This document shows, piece after piece, positions 25,366 through 37,006 of a DNA stretch of 64,000 nt. Position 1 is the stretch's first letter; each line of letters opens with the position of its first letter. The position numbers were made by a program, and so were the translations under genes. Source of the stretch: Strobilurus pachycystidiatus (taxonomy: Eukaryota > Basidiomycota > Agaricomycetes > Agaricales > Physalacriaceae). The notes beneath the pieces were generated by a model that was given only the letters and a program-made list of their open reading frames with translations, did no database searches and was not told where the DNA came from. The stretch is from positions 5,332,001-5,396,000 of the forward strand of contig JAHLMK010000001.1 of the NCBI GenBank assembly GCA_019915135.1, in the 5' to 3' direction.

Positions 25366-28137
25366 TCATCTCGAATTTCCACTCGAAAACCCATACCTGA
25401 ACTTCAAGTCACCCATTGTCTCTTCAATTTCCTTCAGCTGCATGTTCTTCTGTATCCCGCTGGAGCCGATGTACGTGCCCACGAGTTCGTCCCCATGGAA
25501 CGCCGCTAGCCACGAGTAGACCCCGAATCCACGATGGGGGAGGTCGTATGGTAGTTTAGGAACGAAGAGCCCAGCGATGAGACCCATTCCCAGGACGGTG
25601 ACGACGAGGGCAACCATGTATACCGAATCTATACTGGCCTCCGCCAACACAGAGTCGGGATACTTCCTCGCCAGGCTGTCCGCCGAACCAGCAAAGTATG
25701 GCAACACGTTCGATGCATCCGCCAGGGCTCTTGCTTGCGCAAAATATTCCGGAGAGAGCTGTGTGTATGCGTATGGCCTATCCCCTCCGGTAAATGAGAG
25801 GAGCTATACACAATGAGTGGTCAGATCACTTCGGACTAGAAGTTGGCGAGAACACGGACTGTTGGACTCGGAACATAGAATGCATCTCGACCATTGTCCT
25901 TGATCAACTGATTAACCGAGTTCCCATGAAGTACCGTGTAAACATCCGCTAGTCCAGTGGAGTTGAGTTTCGTTTTTACAGATGGATCGGTCAATGCAGG
26001 GCCTTTGAGCCTCTCGCGTGCGCCGTTTGGTGTGGGTGCGTCAATGACAGAGCTGTTCCTCCCGATGATCCCGATGGTGCTCGGCAGACCGACAGTTGAA
26101 TTGTACGTCTCTAATACGTACGCCTCATACAGCTCGACGCAAACAGCAGCATCGAATCCAATCCTCGTCTCATTACCGGTGACGTCAGGAATGGCTTCAG
26201 CAGTGTATGTGCCAAAAGTTCCGTTCGGCGCGTAAGTCGTGTTTAGGCGAACCAAGACGGATTCGACGGAGACAAACCCGTAGCCTTCCTGACCCATTGT
26301 CACAGGATGGCTAAACATACTATGCGCCACGCCGTTATCGTAGAACAGAGCTGAGGCAAGACTTATGAGTTGCATCAAAAAGATTCTATAGTAAGAACGT
26401 ACCGCCAAAAGCAATGTCATCGATATTCATACCGGCTGGAAGGGTATCATTCCCCTGCAATATTGTGGAGGCATTATAGGATGCCTCGTAAGCCGCAGGC
26501 AAATCCATGTCAAAGGACGCGAACAGCACTTTCAGAGTTGCCTTAGGCGTGAACATATACGTGAAGCCGTTGAAAGATTTAGTGACACTGACGAGATGAG
26601 TATGAGCACACGAACGATGAAACCACTAAGGTAACCGAAAAACTCACATATTTAGCTCTGCGTCCGGCAGTCGTTCACAGTGCATCCTGATACCCCATCG
26701 TGGATACCTAAGAAGCGAGCCAGGGTCAACGGAAGTGGTCACGGTCGTATTTGTGTCCTTGTCATCCAATGACGGTGACGCTGTTGCTTCTTGAAATGTA
26801 CCAAACCCACTCCCATTTGGCATGAATTGCGATGATATCGCCTCTGAGAAGTACACTGTGTCATTGCCCCAAGGGAAGGATATTGCTGGGGGTAGTGATC
26901 CATGCGTAGAAAACGGTGCAAGTGTCCAGGTGATAGCCCAATCCACCTGAAAAGCTCCTTAAGCGCCGCAGGAAATTCATACAGATCGTCACTTACATTG
27001 AAAACAGTTGCAAGGGCTGATCCAGCCACAATGTCACTGGCAGACAGGTCTCCCTTGACAGGTACTTCATGATAGTCCACGCGTTGATGCTAGCAAGTGG
27101 TGTTCTTAAGCGCCGACAGTCGTGTTTGAAGGGACACCTACTGCAACATTTGTCTGGATATTGACGATACGACCTAAAATGAACGGTAGTGCTGCAGCCA
27201 TGATGACCAACGACAAAAAGAATGCAATAGCGAGCGACCATGGTCGGTCGCTGTAATATATCAGAAGGCAGTTAGAATCAGAAACACTATGACAAGTACT
27301 GTGTGCGACGCACTCATATTTCGACCTATGCTTCGCAGCAGTGCCAGGATACATCCATCGCGTCCAAATTAATCGAAGTGCGGAGAAGGCACTTCTGGGA
27401 TCGCTTGATGTTGCGGCGAGATCACGGAGGCGCACCCCTGGCGCGTCGTTGACGCGGGACTGGTGGATGATAGTCGCCCAGGCTAATGGACTGATTAGCC
27501 ATCAGAAGGAACGATATGGTGTGGACTCACTAGCGGCTTCTAAGAATGGCTGCCCAAGATTGACAAGGCTGACCCCCAAAATGAAACCAATGACCCCACA
27601 TCCTATGGATACGACAAAACGCGACCAAAAGAGGGTCCTGTGGCGTGCGATGATAACGAAAACGAGGAGTAGCGGGTAGGCCAGTCCAACGACAAAAACA
27701 TGTAGGGCAATTCGTCTCCAATGCGGGTGTTCGAATCTTCTGGCAAAAGGCAGGGGGTGACGTGGGAGGCGCTTCGGGACGCCATAGGGAACAATGGGCG
27801 ATGTCGCCTTGAGGAAAGCATCGTCGCTCATTGGCGTGTCATTGAATTGATTTGGATTGTACTTTATCGGGTCGTATAGCAGTTCAGCGTTGAAGTCATC
27901 GTATGTCGCATAGTCCTCATCGCTTTTCAAGGAGAGGTAGCTGGGGCGATGGGGAAGGTTTCCGGCCGGGGGATTGCGCAAAGCGTTTGGTGAAGGAGGT
28001 TCTTGGACTGTGGTACGTGGGAGAAGCGGTATCTCGCTGTTCCTGTAGTCCTTGGCATAAGGGTCATAAGTAGGAAAGCTGGTGTACGACGCCCTGTTTG
28101 GTTCAGCGCCTTGAAATGATGAGGATGGCGAAGGCAT
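25366..28137 (-). CDS. Large multi-exon membrane protein, function unknown
   Basis: ATG at 28137, stop at 25366; roughly 750-800 residues after removing about eight short introns. The N-terminus is long, Pro/Ser/Tyr-rich and probably cytosolic. It is followed by membrane helices HVFVVGLAYPLLLVFVII and FVVSIGCGVIGFILGVSLV, then a third, LAIAFFLSLVIMAAALPFI. The middle is a large, probably extracytoplasmic region rich in N-glycosylation sequons (NTTVGA, NGSGFG, NDTVYF, NSTVGL). A final helix, VYMVALVVTVLGMGLIAGLF, precedes a short cytosolic tail. This layout is common in Agaricomycete conserved hypothetical proteins, sometimes present in many copies per genome. The role is unknown, and no enzyme motif was seen. 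Frames and sequons are clear, but not every intron boundary was fixed. Confidence 0.7.
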
Positions 28138-29116
28138 GGCGAATGTGGAGAGATCCAGCCACAGCCAAGTGGTGATATCTTGAAGGTAACTTGCAAGTGA
28201 TAAGCGCTAAGCGTAAGCATCTCATTCATATAAGTACGTACTGTATCCGTGTTTTGACCAGTAAAACAAGCAGAGCCCTAGGTTCGTGCCTGACTCAGTG
28301 ACCGCATTCGCACAGCATGTGTAGCGATGCACCAACCGAAGCTTTATTGGGACTTCTCCAGCGTTGGTCTTCGGCGCGTGCAAGCAGCTATGTAAGCGTC
28401 CGAATCATGAGATGGTTGAGTATGTGGAAGGTTCGCCTAGGTTCGCAGATGTGAAATTTGGATCATCACCACCAAAGTCGATCCAGGGACGATCATCCCA
28501 ATCATATGTAGTGCGCCTCGAACGTTTCAGTACAGATCCATGTCCAGGGATAAAACCAGGATAAAACAGGAAGCTCATGCATCATGGAAGAGTGTAATCT
28601 TGCACCTCTTTAATGCAGTGTCATGGAGTCGTAGAGTCTGGCACGGACGCACGAAAGATCCAACTCTTTCTCTAAGTTGTGGCAGTCAAGAGATGACCAG
28701 CTGCGTACACATTGAACAATACGTTTCCTTTGGTTTTGTTGTCGAGAAGTTGTCAGCGTCCCATCCAGTGGCAAGACAGTAACGAGATGATGGTGATAGT
28801 GATAAAGAGGAAGCAGCGGATCACACAGATCTGATGATAGAGAATTAGAAAAAACTTCAACTTGGAAGTCATCTCAAATGGACTGCAAGTACGAAACCAA
28901 TCTTTTGATCACGTATCGGGCCTGATTTCTGTTCGGTTGGAGGTTGAGTTTGCTACACAATGTCACTAAGTACCATGTAACATCTCTTGATATTCATATT
29001 CCACCCTTTTTCATAATGAACTCCAACTTCACAATGTTTATGATAGTTGAGCGTCGAAAGCACCACGGGTTCTACGATCGGCACAATACTACAAGGTCCT
29101 TCCTCGAGCCCCTTCA
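28138..29116. other. Intergenic region upstream of the membrane protein and downstream of GH3
   Basis: About 1 kb with only short frames. It holds the promoter of the membrane-protein gene on its left side and the GH3 3' flank on its right. No repeat or RNA gene was seen. Confidence 0.45.
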
Positions 29117-32100
29117 TTAGGCCGAGACAGTCAGGTTGGTCGAAGCAAACGTCTCCTCACTCGTCCCGATCTTCACCAGGAACGTTCCAGGCTCTACAAC
29201 CCACTTGCCATTGTAATCCCATACGGCCAGTTGCGAAGACTGCACCGGTATGGTCACGGTTTCAGACGCCCCCGCACTACATTCAGGTGTTAAGTGGGGA
29301 CATGACATGGGAAGAAGGACGCACGCAAGGTCGACTTTCGCAAATCCAGCCAAGGCTTGGTGGGGCGTAACCACGGAGCTGACGGTGTCCGTGATATAAA
29401 CTTGTACGACTTCCTTCCCAGCTACGCTACCCGTATTTTGTACGGTAACAGAGACCTCGAAGTCGTCGCTCGTTCCAATAGTCGAGCTCGAAAGACTCAA
29501 ATCGGTACTTCAAAGCCATCGTCAGCGAACGCTAGATAAGGATCAAAACGTCGTGGCCACTGACTAGTTGAAGGTCGTGTAACTCAACCCGTGTCCGAAA
29601 CCCCACAACGGAATGGGACTGTTCAGGACGTACTAGAGGTTGACCCGACGTCAGCTAGAGTACACCGTCGACACCGACATAGAAACGTACCGAATGTCCG
29701 AACTTGAGCGTTCCATTATCGTATACCACTCCAGCATCGACAGGACTTGGCACAGAACCCTTCAGATAGTTGTAGAACGCCGGCGTGGTCCCAACATCTC
29801 TGGGGAAGGACACAGGTAGTTTACCTATAGACCATTTTAACACCGTAATGGGCTAGTGAACATGAATGAAGCTCACCAGAAGGATTCGCCGCGCCGAAGA
29901 TGATTTCCGCAATTGCCAGTCCACCGAGCTCACCAGGATAGAATTGTTGTACAACAGCATCTGCGTCTGAGGAAGGATTATCGTTAACGAAACACACATC
30001 CAGGCCGACTGGAGATATGTACTAACTGTCTTGAATCCACGGCTCCGCGACAGGTTTTCCGCTGCTGAACACAACTACCGTCGGTTTCCCTGTCGCCTTG
30101 ATAGCCTGTACCAGCGCGAGTTGCGCACCAACAAGTCCAAGATCGGCTACATCAACATGTTCGCCAGTAGTCGCATTCAATCCCTGCCACAGGAGAGTCT
30201 GATCTCGGGACCATGTACCTACCTATCAAAGCTCAATCAACATCGGAATGTTAGACGTTCTGGAACAGTAAAAGAGTGGGTAACAGACGAATACGTACAA
30301 ACACAATAGCAACGTCAGACGCTTCGGCAGCGCTCACGGCCTCGTCAAACTCGGACTCGTCATTCGACCACAGCTTGCATCCTTCTGCGTATTTTATGGA
30401 GTCTGATCCGTTCAAGAACTGCGTGAACCCGTCCAGTGGAGAGATGCCGTTCAAGGAGGCGTTGAAGAACACATAGTCGCCAAACTGGTACACAAGAGAT
30501 AAGACTGAGAGGGAATGAATAGGGAAGAACATACGTTGACGACGCCAGCGAGAGGTCCGATGAGCGCGACGCTTGTGCCACTAGCTAAGGGCAAAACGCC
30601 GTGGTTCTCCAAAAGGACGATGGACTCGAGTTCAGTTTGGTGTAACACGTCCATAGTTTCGGGTGTTCTGATCTGTGAAGTGTAGTCTTCGTAAGGGTAT
30701 GGACCTGAATATGGCCAGCATGAGTATAGACAAGTCGGAATGGCAGAAAGTGAACCGACTTTCGAAGAGGCCAAGTGTGAACTTCGTCCTCAGGAGGTAG
30801 GAAACAACCTGGTCGATGGTGGATTCATTGACAGTTCCTGCACTGACTTGATCTGAATAAGAAGGATGGTAAAAAAGGAGTCGTTAACATCCAATCGAAA
30901 CACGACTTGCCGGGCAATGTAAGATAGGTGTAAGTTCCTCCACCCATCTCGCCACTCAGGCTGTTCTCCAGAGCTGTCTTGGCCGCACATTCGCGTCCAT
31001 CACACGTGTAATGGAGGGTGTAAAGCAGATCCACAGATCCAGCGTCGGTAGTGACCCAATAAGGATAGCCCCATTCTTCGCGCAACTAGATGATAGACTT
31101 GAGGACTATGTCCACATAGAGAGGAAGGGGTGCGTACGATGTCAATCATTAGATCTGCAACGAGGTCAGCCGACCCAAACCAAAGACAATTATAGAGGGC
31201 GTACGTTTGTTCGCAATGGCCGGGATACCATCATAACTGGAATACGCGGTCATGATAGTCAAACTGTCCAAGCACGCCTTCTCAAACGCAGGCAGGTACA
31301 CGGTCCTCAGTTCTCTCTCTCCACCGGCAACGGGAGCAAGGTTCAAGCCGCCTTGCGGACTACCGAACGCCGCAAAATGCTTGCAGGTCGCTGCCACGCG
31401 CTTGTTGATGGATGCGCTGGCATTCTGACGCGCGCCGTCTTGGATGCCGGACACGTACGCCTGGCCCATGGCTCCGGTGAGGAAGGGATCTTCGCCAAAG
31501 TTCTCCTCGACGCGACCCCATCGAAGTTCTCGCGACATGTCAAGGACGGGAGCGAATATGTGAGTGATGCCAAAGGGCTCGGCTTCGTTGGAGATGGCGG
31601 CACCGACTTGAGTGATGAGGGATGTGTTGAAGCTGGCGGCGAGGCCGATCGGAGAGGGGAAGATGGTGCCGTTGGTGGTGAATCCATGCAGACCTGTAAA
31701 AACTTAGCGTGAGTCAAAGATATCCAAATTGTCACGTACCTTCGCTTTGGAATAGAGCTGGGATACCAAGTGTTGTGTTTTCCATCAAGTAACGTTGTCC
31801 AATATTGATCGCGTAGGCGTATTTCTCCCATGGCATTGCGTACCCTGCCCAGATCGAGCCACCCTTCAGTCGTATCATCTCCTCCAGTCCAGTAGCATTG
31901 TAGACCAAGGTATTGTCGAGTGGGTCGGTGGTATTCATCCATCCATTTATATCACCTTGGATTCTAACGGTGCGTTAGCAGAAAGTCTTAACGACGTAGA
32001 AATACACACAATTGTGACACCTTTTCCTCCAATGTCATACGCGGCAACAAGTCTGCAACGCGCGCCTCAATGTCCTGAGTAGGATCCTTGTATATCGGCA

Positions 32101-32191
32101 GCGACCCATCCTCATTTTCCGCGCGGGAAACAATCCTGGCAGACGCGCTGCCGCTTAGCAGCAGGCCCACGAAGAAAAGACACTGCATCAT
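29117..32191 (-). CDS. Secreted glycoside hydrolase family 3 (beta-glucosidase/beta-xylosidase type)
   Basis: Hydrolyses beta-linked glucose or xylose from the non-reducing end of oligosaccharides, usually extracellularly. A signal peptide is clear after the ATG at 32191 (MMQCLFFVGLLLSGSASA). Domain order: GH3 N-terminal TIM barrel beginning LPRMTLEEKVSQ, with LGIPALFQSEG, the KHFAAFG motif, and the nucleophile region WVTTDAGSVDLL where Asp is the expected catalytic nucleophile; GH3 C-terminal domain (ESIVLLENHGVLPL, DVAIVFV, GELGGLAIAEIIFG); and a fibronectin type III-like domain (GKEVVQVYI) at the C-terminus. About 800 residues split by many short introns. Multiple N-glycosylation sequons agree with secretion. 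Substrate preference cannot be read from this. The family assignment is firm; individual intron edges were not all checked. Confidence 0.9.
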
Positions 32192-32913
32192 CAAGGGAAG
32201 AACAACGATGAGACGGTGGCCGACTTCTTTTATACCCTAGAGCGGAGATATGGGCTGGTCTCTAAGATTTCTATGTCGATGCCAGGTGCAGGTGACTGGG
32301 CGAAGCATGGTTGACTTCGTCGTCGACGGCCCGGCCGAGAATTCGCCGCGCAGGTCGAGAAAGTAGAGGTCCGTAGCCGGTTTGTTTCCGCGCGTCACTT
32401 CGAGGGATATGGGGCGGACAGACGCGGCTGGCCGTCTCACCAACTCCATTTTTATGCCTCTGTGTCACCCTCTATTTTTTCGCGCTCGCGTTCGTGTTCC
32501 TTGTTGCATCCTGGCGGCACCGGTTGGGATCAGTGGTCACGAATGCATTGCTTGATGCCCAGGAGAACAACTTGGAGAAAGCTCGGAAGCTGCCAATCTG
32601 AGCAACGGACGACATCGGCATGAGAGAGTGGAGTACATTTTCGCACTGGAAGTTGAGGAACTCAACAAGAAATCAGGCAGACTTTTGAGGTCAGATGGTG
32701 GTCGAGAGCAGAGCCTGTGGTGATCGGAGCAGCCGGGCCGGCTAACTAACCGTTCTGAGGTCTCAAATGACAACACTCGAGTTCGAGAGCTATTTAGAGG
32801 TGCTTTGAGTGGCCGTTGACTAAGTTTAAAGCCTACTAAAGTACACTGAAGATAGATGAAGGTGGCGAACAAGAGGCCTGTATAGCACGATGAATAGGTT
32901 CATCTAGAGATCA
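32192..32913. other. Promoter region of the GH3 gene
   Basis: About 720 bases upstream of GH3 and downstream of the interrupted membrane gene. No coding frame is supported. GC-rich stretches occur near 32300-32420, but I could not assign specific regulatory sites. Confidence 0.4.
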
Positions 32914-33668
32914 TCATATATGAGGTATAGCCGTAGTCCATTCCACTGCCTCGAAGGCCCCCACTGGCAAATTCCTCAGTCCAATCAAGGCCAACACCAA
33001 CAGGACACCCCTGCACAGAACATAGACGACCAAACACGCCTCCAGAGCATACAATTGAAGGATCCGAGCCGACTTCTGGACATTCCACGAGATATTCAGA
33101 GCCCCCGTCACCAAGAAGTACACATCCACGCCCAGAGGCGCCGTGGTCAGATACAACGCCGCTACACGCCACAACACCTTCTCCACTTGACTAGAGAACA
33201 GGAAGTTCCACGCAATGAGGTGTATGCCGCCAAAAAGCGACCCAATGAGGACCGCGGCAAACATCGACACCCCCACCGTCTGCCCCGCTAGATCCCCAGC
33301 CCAGAACTCCCCCCGCTTGTTGTGACTGTCGTAATCCGAGCACACATGGAGGAGATACATCAGTATGTGGAACCTGACGATAGGCCTTGTGTCTGCTTCA
33401 TCCTCCTTGACCCCAGCCAATTTCTGCAGGCGTATAGGACACCGCACGTCCATGGGCTTGTACCACCACACCATGTAGTTCAGGAGGCTCATAGCCGCAA
33501 ACGCCAACGACGCCGTCTCAATGAGCGTCACGGGCAGGCCGAGCACCCCACGTGAGATGCACTGCGCGACGAACCAACTCGCCTGGAATAGGGCGATGCT
33601 CTTCGCGAGTGCGTCGCTCTTGCTCCTGTCCTGGATCTCTTCCACAGTTATCGCCGCCGCCAAGTCCG

Positions 33669-33675
33669 TCTCCTC
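33669..33675. repeat. Putative target-site duplication, left copy
   Basis: TCTCCTC directly abuts the left tip of the inserted element. It pairs with the copy at 34386-34392, and both lie in the same codon phase of the interrupted gene. Confidence 0.6.
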
Positions 33676-34385
33676 CAGGCTAGCGCTTGAATGATCCGAA
33701 TGTGCCGCGAATAGATCTATTCGCGAATGCTTACTGCGTTTGATGACACATAGTGGACTCATTCATCGATATTCACGAATGCGTTGATGGGAAGTCAGGG
33801 CCACCATTGCACACCCGCCTTCCAGTCAAGCAACAGCGGAAACATGCCTTCTCTTCCTGTATGCCCTACAAAGTTGATGTAGTGTCTTCTCAATGTCTGT
33901 AAATAGTTATAAGGCCCGACAATAGAGAGACTCCTCCAGACAAGTGATAGTATCCACATTGGTGCTTGTGGTACGTTGGGATCAGGTTGGGATGCCCTGT
34001 TATGTGGTCTATGCTCCTTCCGTATTGTGAAAATTTGATAGTATATATTCATTTCATGTTTTTACAGTGGCTGAAACCATTTAGCAGCTCCTCAAACGGA
34101 AATACATGCTTGTGTCCGTCCTACTACTTGTGGTCAAGGGCTGCACGAGTGGCAAGAGTACGTATTTTGGTTCAGAAGACCATGACACTCATTTCTGTGC
34201 CGTGAAACTATGGAGGTAGGGCTACAGCACGACGGGATGGTCGTCGACGCGGGCGAATGGGACAAGGCATTCGTCATTCGCCAATTGACGGCATCAATGT
34301 ATTCGGATGGATAGATCCATTCATCAAACCGGCCATTCGCTGCCGAATGATTCGAATGCGAATGACGGGAGCGCTAGCCTGGGAC
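33676..34385. mobile_element. Non-autonomous inverted-repeat element (MITE/foldback-like) inside a gene
   Basis: The left tip CAGGCTAGCGCT (33676-33687) is matched exactly, inverted, by AGCGCTAGCCTG (34370-34381). Inside each tip the two arms stay recognisably similar as imperfect inverted repeats for about 100 bases (shared blocks TTTGATGA and CGAAT..TTGATG). The interior holds no transposase; the longest internal frame is about 85 codons. Direct repeats TCTCCTC lie at 33669-33675 and 34386-34392, consistent with a target-site duplication, although four extra bases separate the right tip from its copy. The CAG-starting tip and 7-8 base duplication would suit a hAT-derived element, but that is inference. 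Confidence 0.7.
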
Positions 34386-34392
34386 TCTCCTC
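34386..34392. repeat. Putative target-site duplication, right copy
   Basis: TCTCCTC four bases beyond the right perfect tip of the inserted element, identical to 33669-33675. Confidence 0.6.
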
Positions 34393-34844
34393 GACCTTCC
34401 CTTCGACGATGTGCCGCACCGTCAGAATTTCCCCGTCTGCGAACAAGATACCCCCCATGCTGATGAAGAACCCGTGTGTCATGCTCAAGGAGGGAAAATC
34501 TATGCATCGTCGTCCGGCAGAGACACGGAAAAGCAACGCGTTCACGTACGTTTCCTGACACGTCTGGCAGCGAACCACTGCCTTGCAGCCCATATTATAA
34601 TCAGTTCAGGGGCAATTATCGACTGCGCCATGAGCTTTAGTCGGCGGAACACGAGCGCGAGCGCGCTCTGGCCGGGATTGGGGATGTTGGGGTGATTGGC
34701 GAGCCATGTGCATGAGAATATGGTCGCGAGGCAGCTCCAGATGATGTTCCAAATCGATCTTTGCGCATCGCAGGCCAACTCAGAGGGGTCGGTGGCTGCA
34801 GCTTGAACAAGACCGGCAAGGATAGCAAAGACTGAGAACGACAT

Positions 34845-35137
34845 GGCTAACCTGTCCAGATGATGAAGAAAATGGGAGTTGTGGAAGGAGATTGATTACC
34901 TTGCCTCCGAGTAAAAGATGGGTGGGATGGACAGCAATCTGACATGTCGAGCCGTTTGCTTTTTGAGTGTGACGCCTATTTATAACTGCAAGGCTTCAGG
35001 GCAATCTGTCCGTCAGTCGGGAAACAGACGAGCGTGGCGTGATTAGAGACAGCATGCTGTGTTATTTAGCGGTCTAGGAAATGTCCTGTCATTGTGCGGT
35101 GTCCCATAAATAATTGCTGCAGATGTTCAGGGTGCAA
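34845..35137. other. Short intergenic region between the interrupted gene and EMC4
   Basis: About 290 bases: promoter of the interrupted membrane gene and 3' flank of EMC4. Nothing else seen. Confidence 0.4.
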
Positions 35138-35844
35138 TCAGAATAACGTTAACTCCGGAGGCTGGACGTTCAAAATGAGCACATCACGGCAAGTTCTGCA
35201 AGGACACGTACCGCTCCCCGCGTCTCGAACGCCAACCAATCACCAGTCCCCAGCGGTAACAGCCCCATCGAACGACACTTCCACAGTCCCACAGCCAATG
35301 TCAAGAGATTACACAGCACATATACGATCTTCTGCAACGGTAGAGTCGAGAGGGACCGTGGTGGTGCAGACGACGGCGCGAACTGGACGAACCCTACAGA
35401 GCCCGTCAACACTGTTACGGACGTGTCATAGTTGCAACGCACCCTCGTTGATGGCAGCGATATTCTTGAAGGGCGTGAACAAAAGCATTGCAACGATACC
35501 CATGCTGAATATCTGCACGCCGCCGCCGGACATGTAGAGCATGAATGCCTGCATGGGGAGAGACTTGGCGGGCCCAATAGCCATGTCCCAGGCGCGGCGC
35601 TCCTTTATCTTGTCATACGACGACGCTGAGGGGGCGGATTTGGCGGGGCCTTGTTGTTTCTAGATGGCTGAGGGTTGAGGGACGGCGCGACACGGTGGGC
35701 AGCGACGTACGGAGGTGAGCGCCTTTGAGAATCCTGGCGGCGGCGGGAGATTTTTCCAGCTGGAGATACGGTCAGGAACAGCCTGGAGATAATGGCTGGG
35801 GCGTACCGCGACGAGGACTCGAGGCTGGCGTAGTCGAGCGACAT
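35138..35844 (-). CDS. EMC4: ER membrane protein complex subunit 4
   Basis: EMC inserts tail-anchored and multi-pass proteins into the ER membrane; subunit 4 is a small membrane component. Five exons give 169 residues: 35807-35844, 35711-35759, 35443-35659, 35212-35393 and a final 24-base exon 35138-35161. Hallmarks: WKNLPPPPGFSKALTS in the N-terminal part, ERRAWDMAIGPAKSLPMQAF, then helix MLYMSGGGVQIFSMGIVAML, a second helix in KIVYVLCNLLTLAVGLW, and KCRSMGLLPLGTGDWLAFE. The last exon supplies APPELTLF after ETRG, as expected for the family's conserved acidic C-terminal tail; without that splice the tail would be unrelated. The gene lies head-to-head with the TRIP4-like gene, with about 400 bases between the start codons. 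Confidence 0.93.
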
Positions 35845-36241
35845 GATGGCAAGAGGCAAAGTGATCGGCCCGCTGGATGCTGACCGACATCACTTTCAAG
35901 TTTCCTCCTGCCATCACGAGCTGGTCTTCACACTCTGACACAACAAGGCCAGTCTGCCTGAAAAGAGAAACACGGGAAGAAGTGTCTGTGGCGTCAAAGT
36001 AGGCATGGAAATATGAGAAGAATTTCTGTCTCGGCCGGAAGGCTGATGGGCATATTATCCGTTGGCTAGGCGAATGCGAATGCAAGCGGTGTGCCATCTT
36101 TGACCCAAGTTAATTGCGATACGGGCGCGGACCGAGCGACGCCGTATCAATCTACTCTCTACAGGTATCGACTTCGTGATCAACACAAGATCATTGCTTC
36201 ACCTCTTACCATCATCATCTCCCCGTTGTCCGACATCCACC
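35845..36241. promoter_or_regulatory. Shared divergent promoter region of EMC4 and the TRIP4-like gene
   Basis: 397 bases between two start codons on opposite strands. No coding frame is supported. CT-rich stretches just upstream of 36242 resemble fungal transcription start regions. Regulation in common is inferred from position only. Confidence 0.45.
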
Positions 36242-37006
36242 ATGTGGTCCTCACTACCTTCCGACAGAATCAAGATCAAATCCAACAGCGCCTCAAACAG
36301 TAGACAGCCCTCGCGCTCGCAGACGCCCAAAGCCGAGCCAATACCCAAGAGCAAAGCCGTCCTCGCTCTCGAAGCGACCATCGATGCCTTCGAGGCGCAC
36401 CCTCCATCTCAGAAGGACCCGAAGGGCGGCTGCTTCTGCCAAGCGCGCATGCACCCCATCGCCCGCCCCAGCGCACGCCTCTGTCTCTCCTGCGGGCTCG
36501 TCCTGTGCGCTCTCAATCCCCCGTACGCCGCCTGCCCGTCCTGTGCCACGCCCGTCCTCTCTCCCCACGCACGCGCCGAAACGATCAGTACATTGCATCA
36601 GGAGCTGGAGAAGCAGATTGCCCTGGAGCATAGACAGCGGGAGGAGGAAGCCCGGCGCGTCGTCGCCGCAGCAGGCGCATTCCCTACGCTGCCTACACAC
36701 AAACCGACGCCCCAGCTTCCACCGCAGCAGCACAAAGTGATGTCGCTCAATAGCAAGACGAAGAAATATGTGGTGCAGACGCGGTCTTCGGTGCCGTCCC
36801 AGTCACCTAGTCCAGCACCCGCGGAGCCGATTGAGGAGGAGCCGTTGCGCATACCTCCGCCCTCACAACCAGCGCCTGCGAAAGGGCGTGTGGATGGCAG
36901 GATATGGGTCAATCTGCTGGGTGACGCTGCGAAATATGTCGCACCTCCGCCATTGCCCAACCAGGGAAGTAGGAAACGACCAAAGAAGGCACCGAACATG
37001 CAGTGA
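36242..37006 (+). CDS. TRIP4/Rqt4-type C2HC5 zinc-finger protein
   Basis: The C2HC5 finger occurs in activating signal cointegrator 1 (TRIP4) and yeast Rqt4, a subunit of the complex that splits stalled ribosomes. The frame from ATG 36242 encodes 254 residues. The finger spans about residues 64-101: CFCQARMHP, then LCLSCGLVLC and ACPSC. A charged helix (HQELEKQIALEHRQREEEAR) follows, then SLNSKTKKYVV, which resembles the LNxxTKK motif after the finger in this family. The tail is Pro-rich. The protein is much shorter than human TRIP4 and lacks an ASCH domain, as in the fungal Rqt4 form. A strong donor-acceptor pair (37003-37047) sits exactly at the stop: spliced or unspliced, the protein ends at the same residue. 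Confidence 0.82.
   Translation: MWSSLPSDRIKIKSNSASNSRQPSRSQTPKAEPIPKSKAVLALEATIDAFEAHPPSQKDPKGGCFCQARMHPIARPSARLCLSCGLVLCALNPPYAACPSCATPVLSPHARAETISTLHQELEKQIALEHRQREEEARRVVAAAGAFPTLPTHKPTPQLPPQQHKVMSLNSKTKKYVVQTRSSVPSQSPSPAPAEPIEEEPLRIPPPSQPAPAKGRVDGRIWVNLLGDAAKYVAPPPLPNQGSRKRPKKAPNMQ

Larger units (their letters stand above)
32914..34844 (-). pseudogene. Conserved basidiomycete membrane protein gene, interrupted by an inserted element
   Basis: The N-terminal half begins at ATG 34844 (MSFSVFAILAGLVQAAATD, a likely signal peptide), has an intron at 34500-34549, and reads THGFFISMGGILFADGE before running into the insert. The C-terminal half resumes at about 33675 (EETDLAAAITVEEIQDRSK) and continues through helices such as MFAAVLIGSLFGGIHLIAW to the stop at 32914. 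This family is common in Agaricomycetes (WNIIWSCLATIFSCTWLANH followed by QDRSKGDALAK-type motifs). Its function is unknown. Between the halves lies a 0.7-kb inverted-repeat element flanked by a 7-base direct repeat. Both copies of that repeat are in the same reading phase, so the uninterrupted ancestral frame is evident. As it stands, stop codons in the insert would truncate the protein unless the insert is removed as RNA. Confidence 0.8.

Noticed and set aside
31011..31712. Plus-strand 233-codon frame
   Set aside because: It is antisense to conserved GH3 catalytic-domain exons with clear motifs on the minus strand.
33676..34385. The inserted element as a spliceable introner-type intron
   Set aside because: The GT/AG pairs I tried at its edges do not restore the frame and the length is far above the local intron size, so an insertion fits better, though RNA data could change this.
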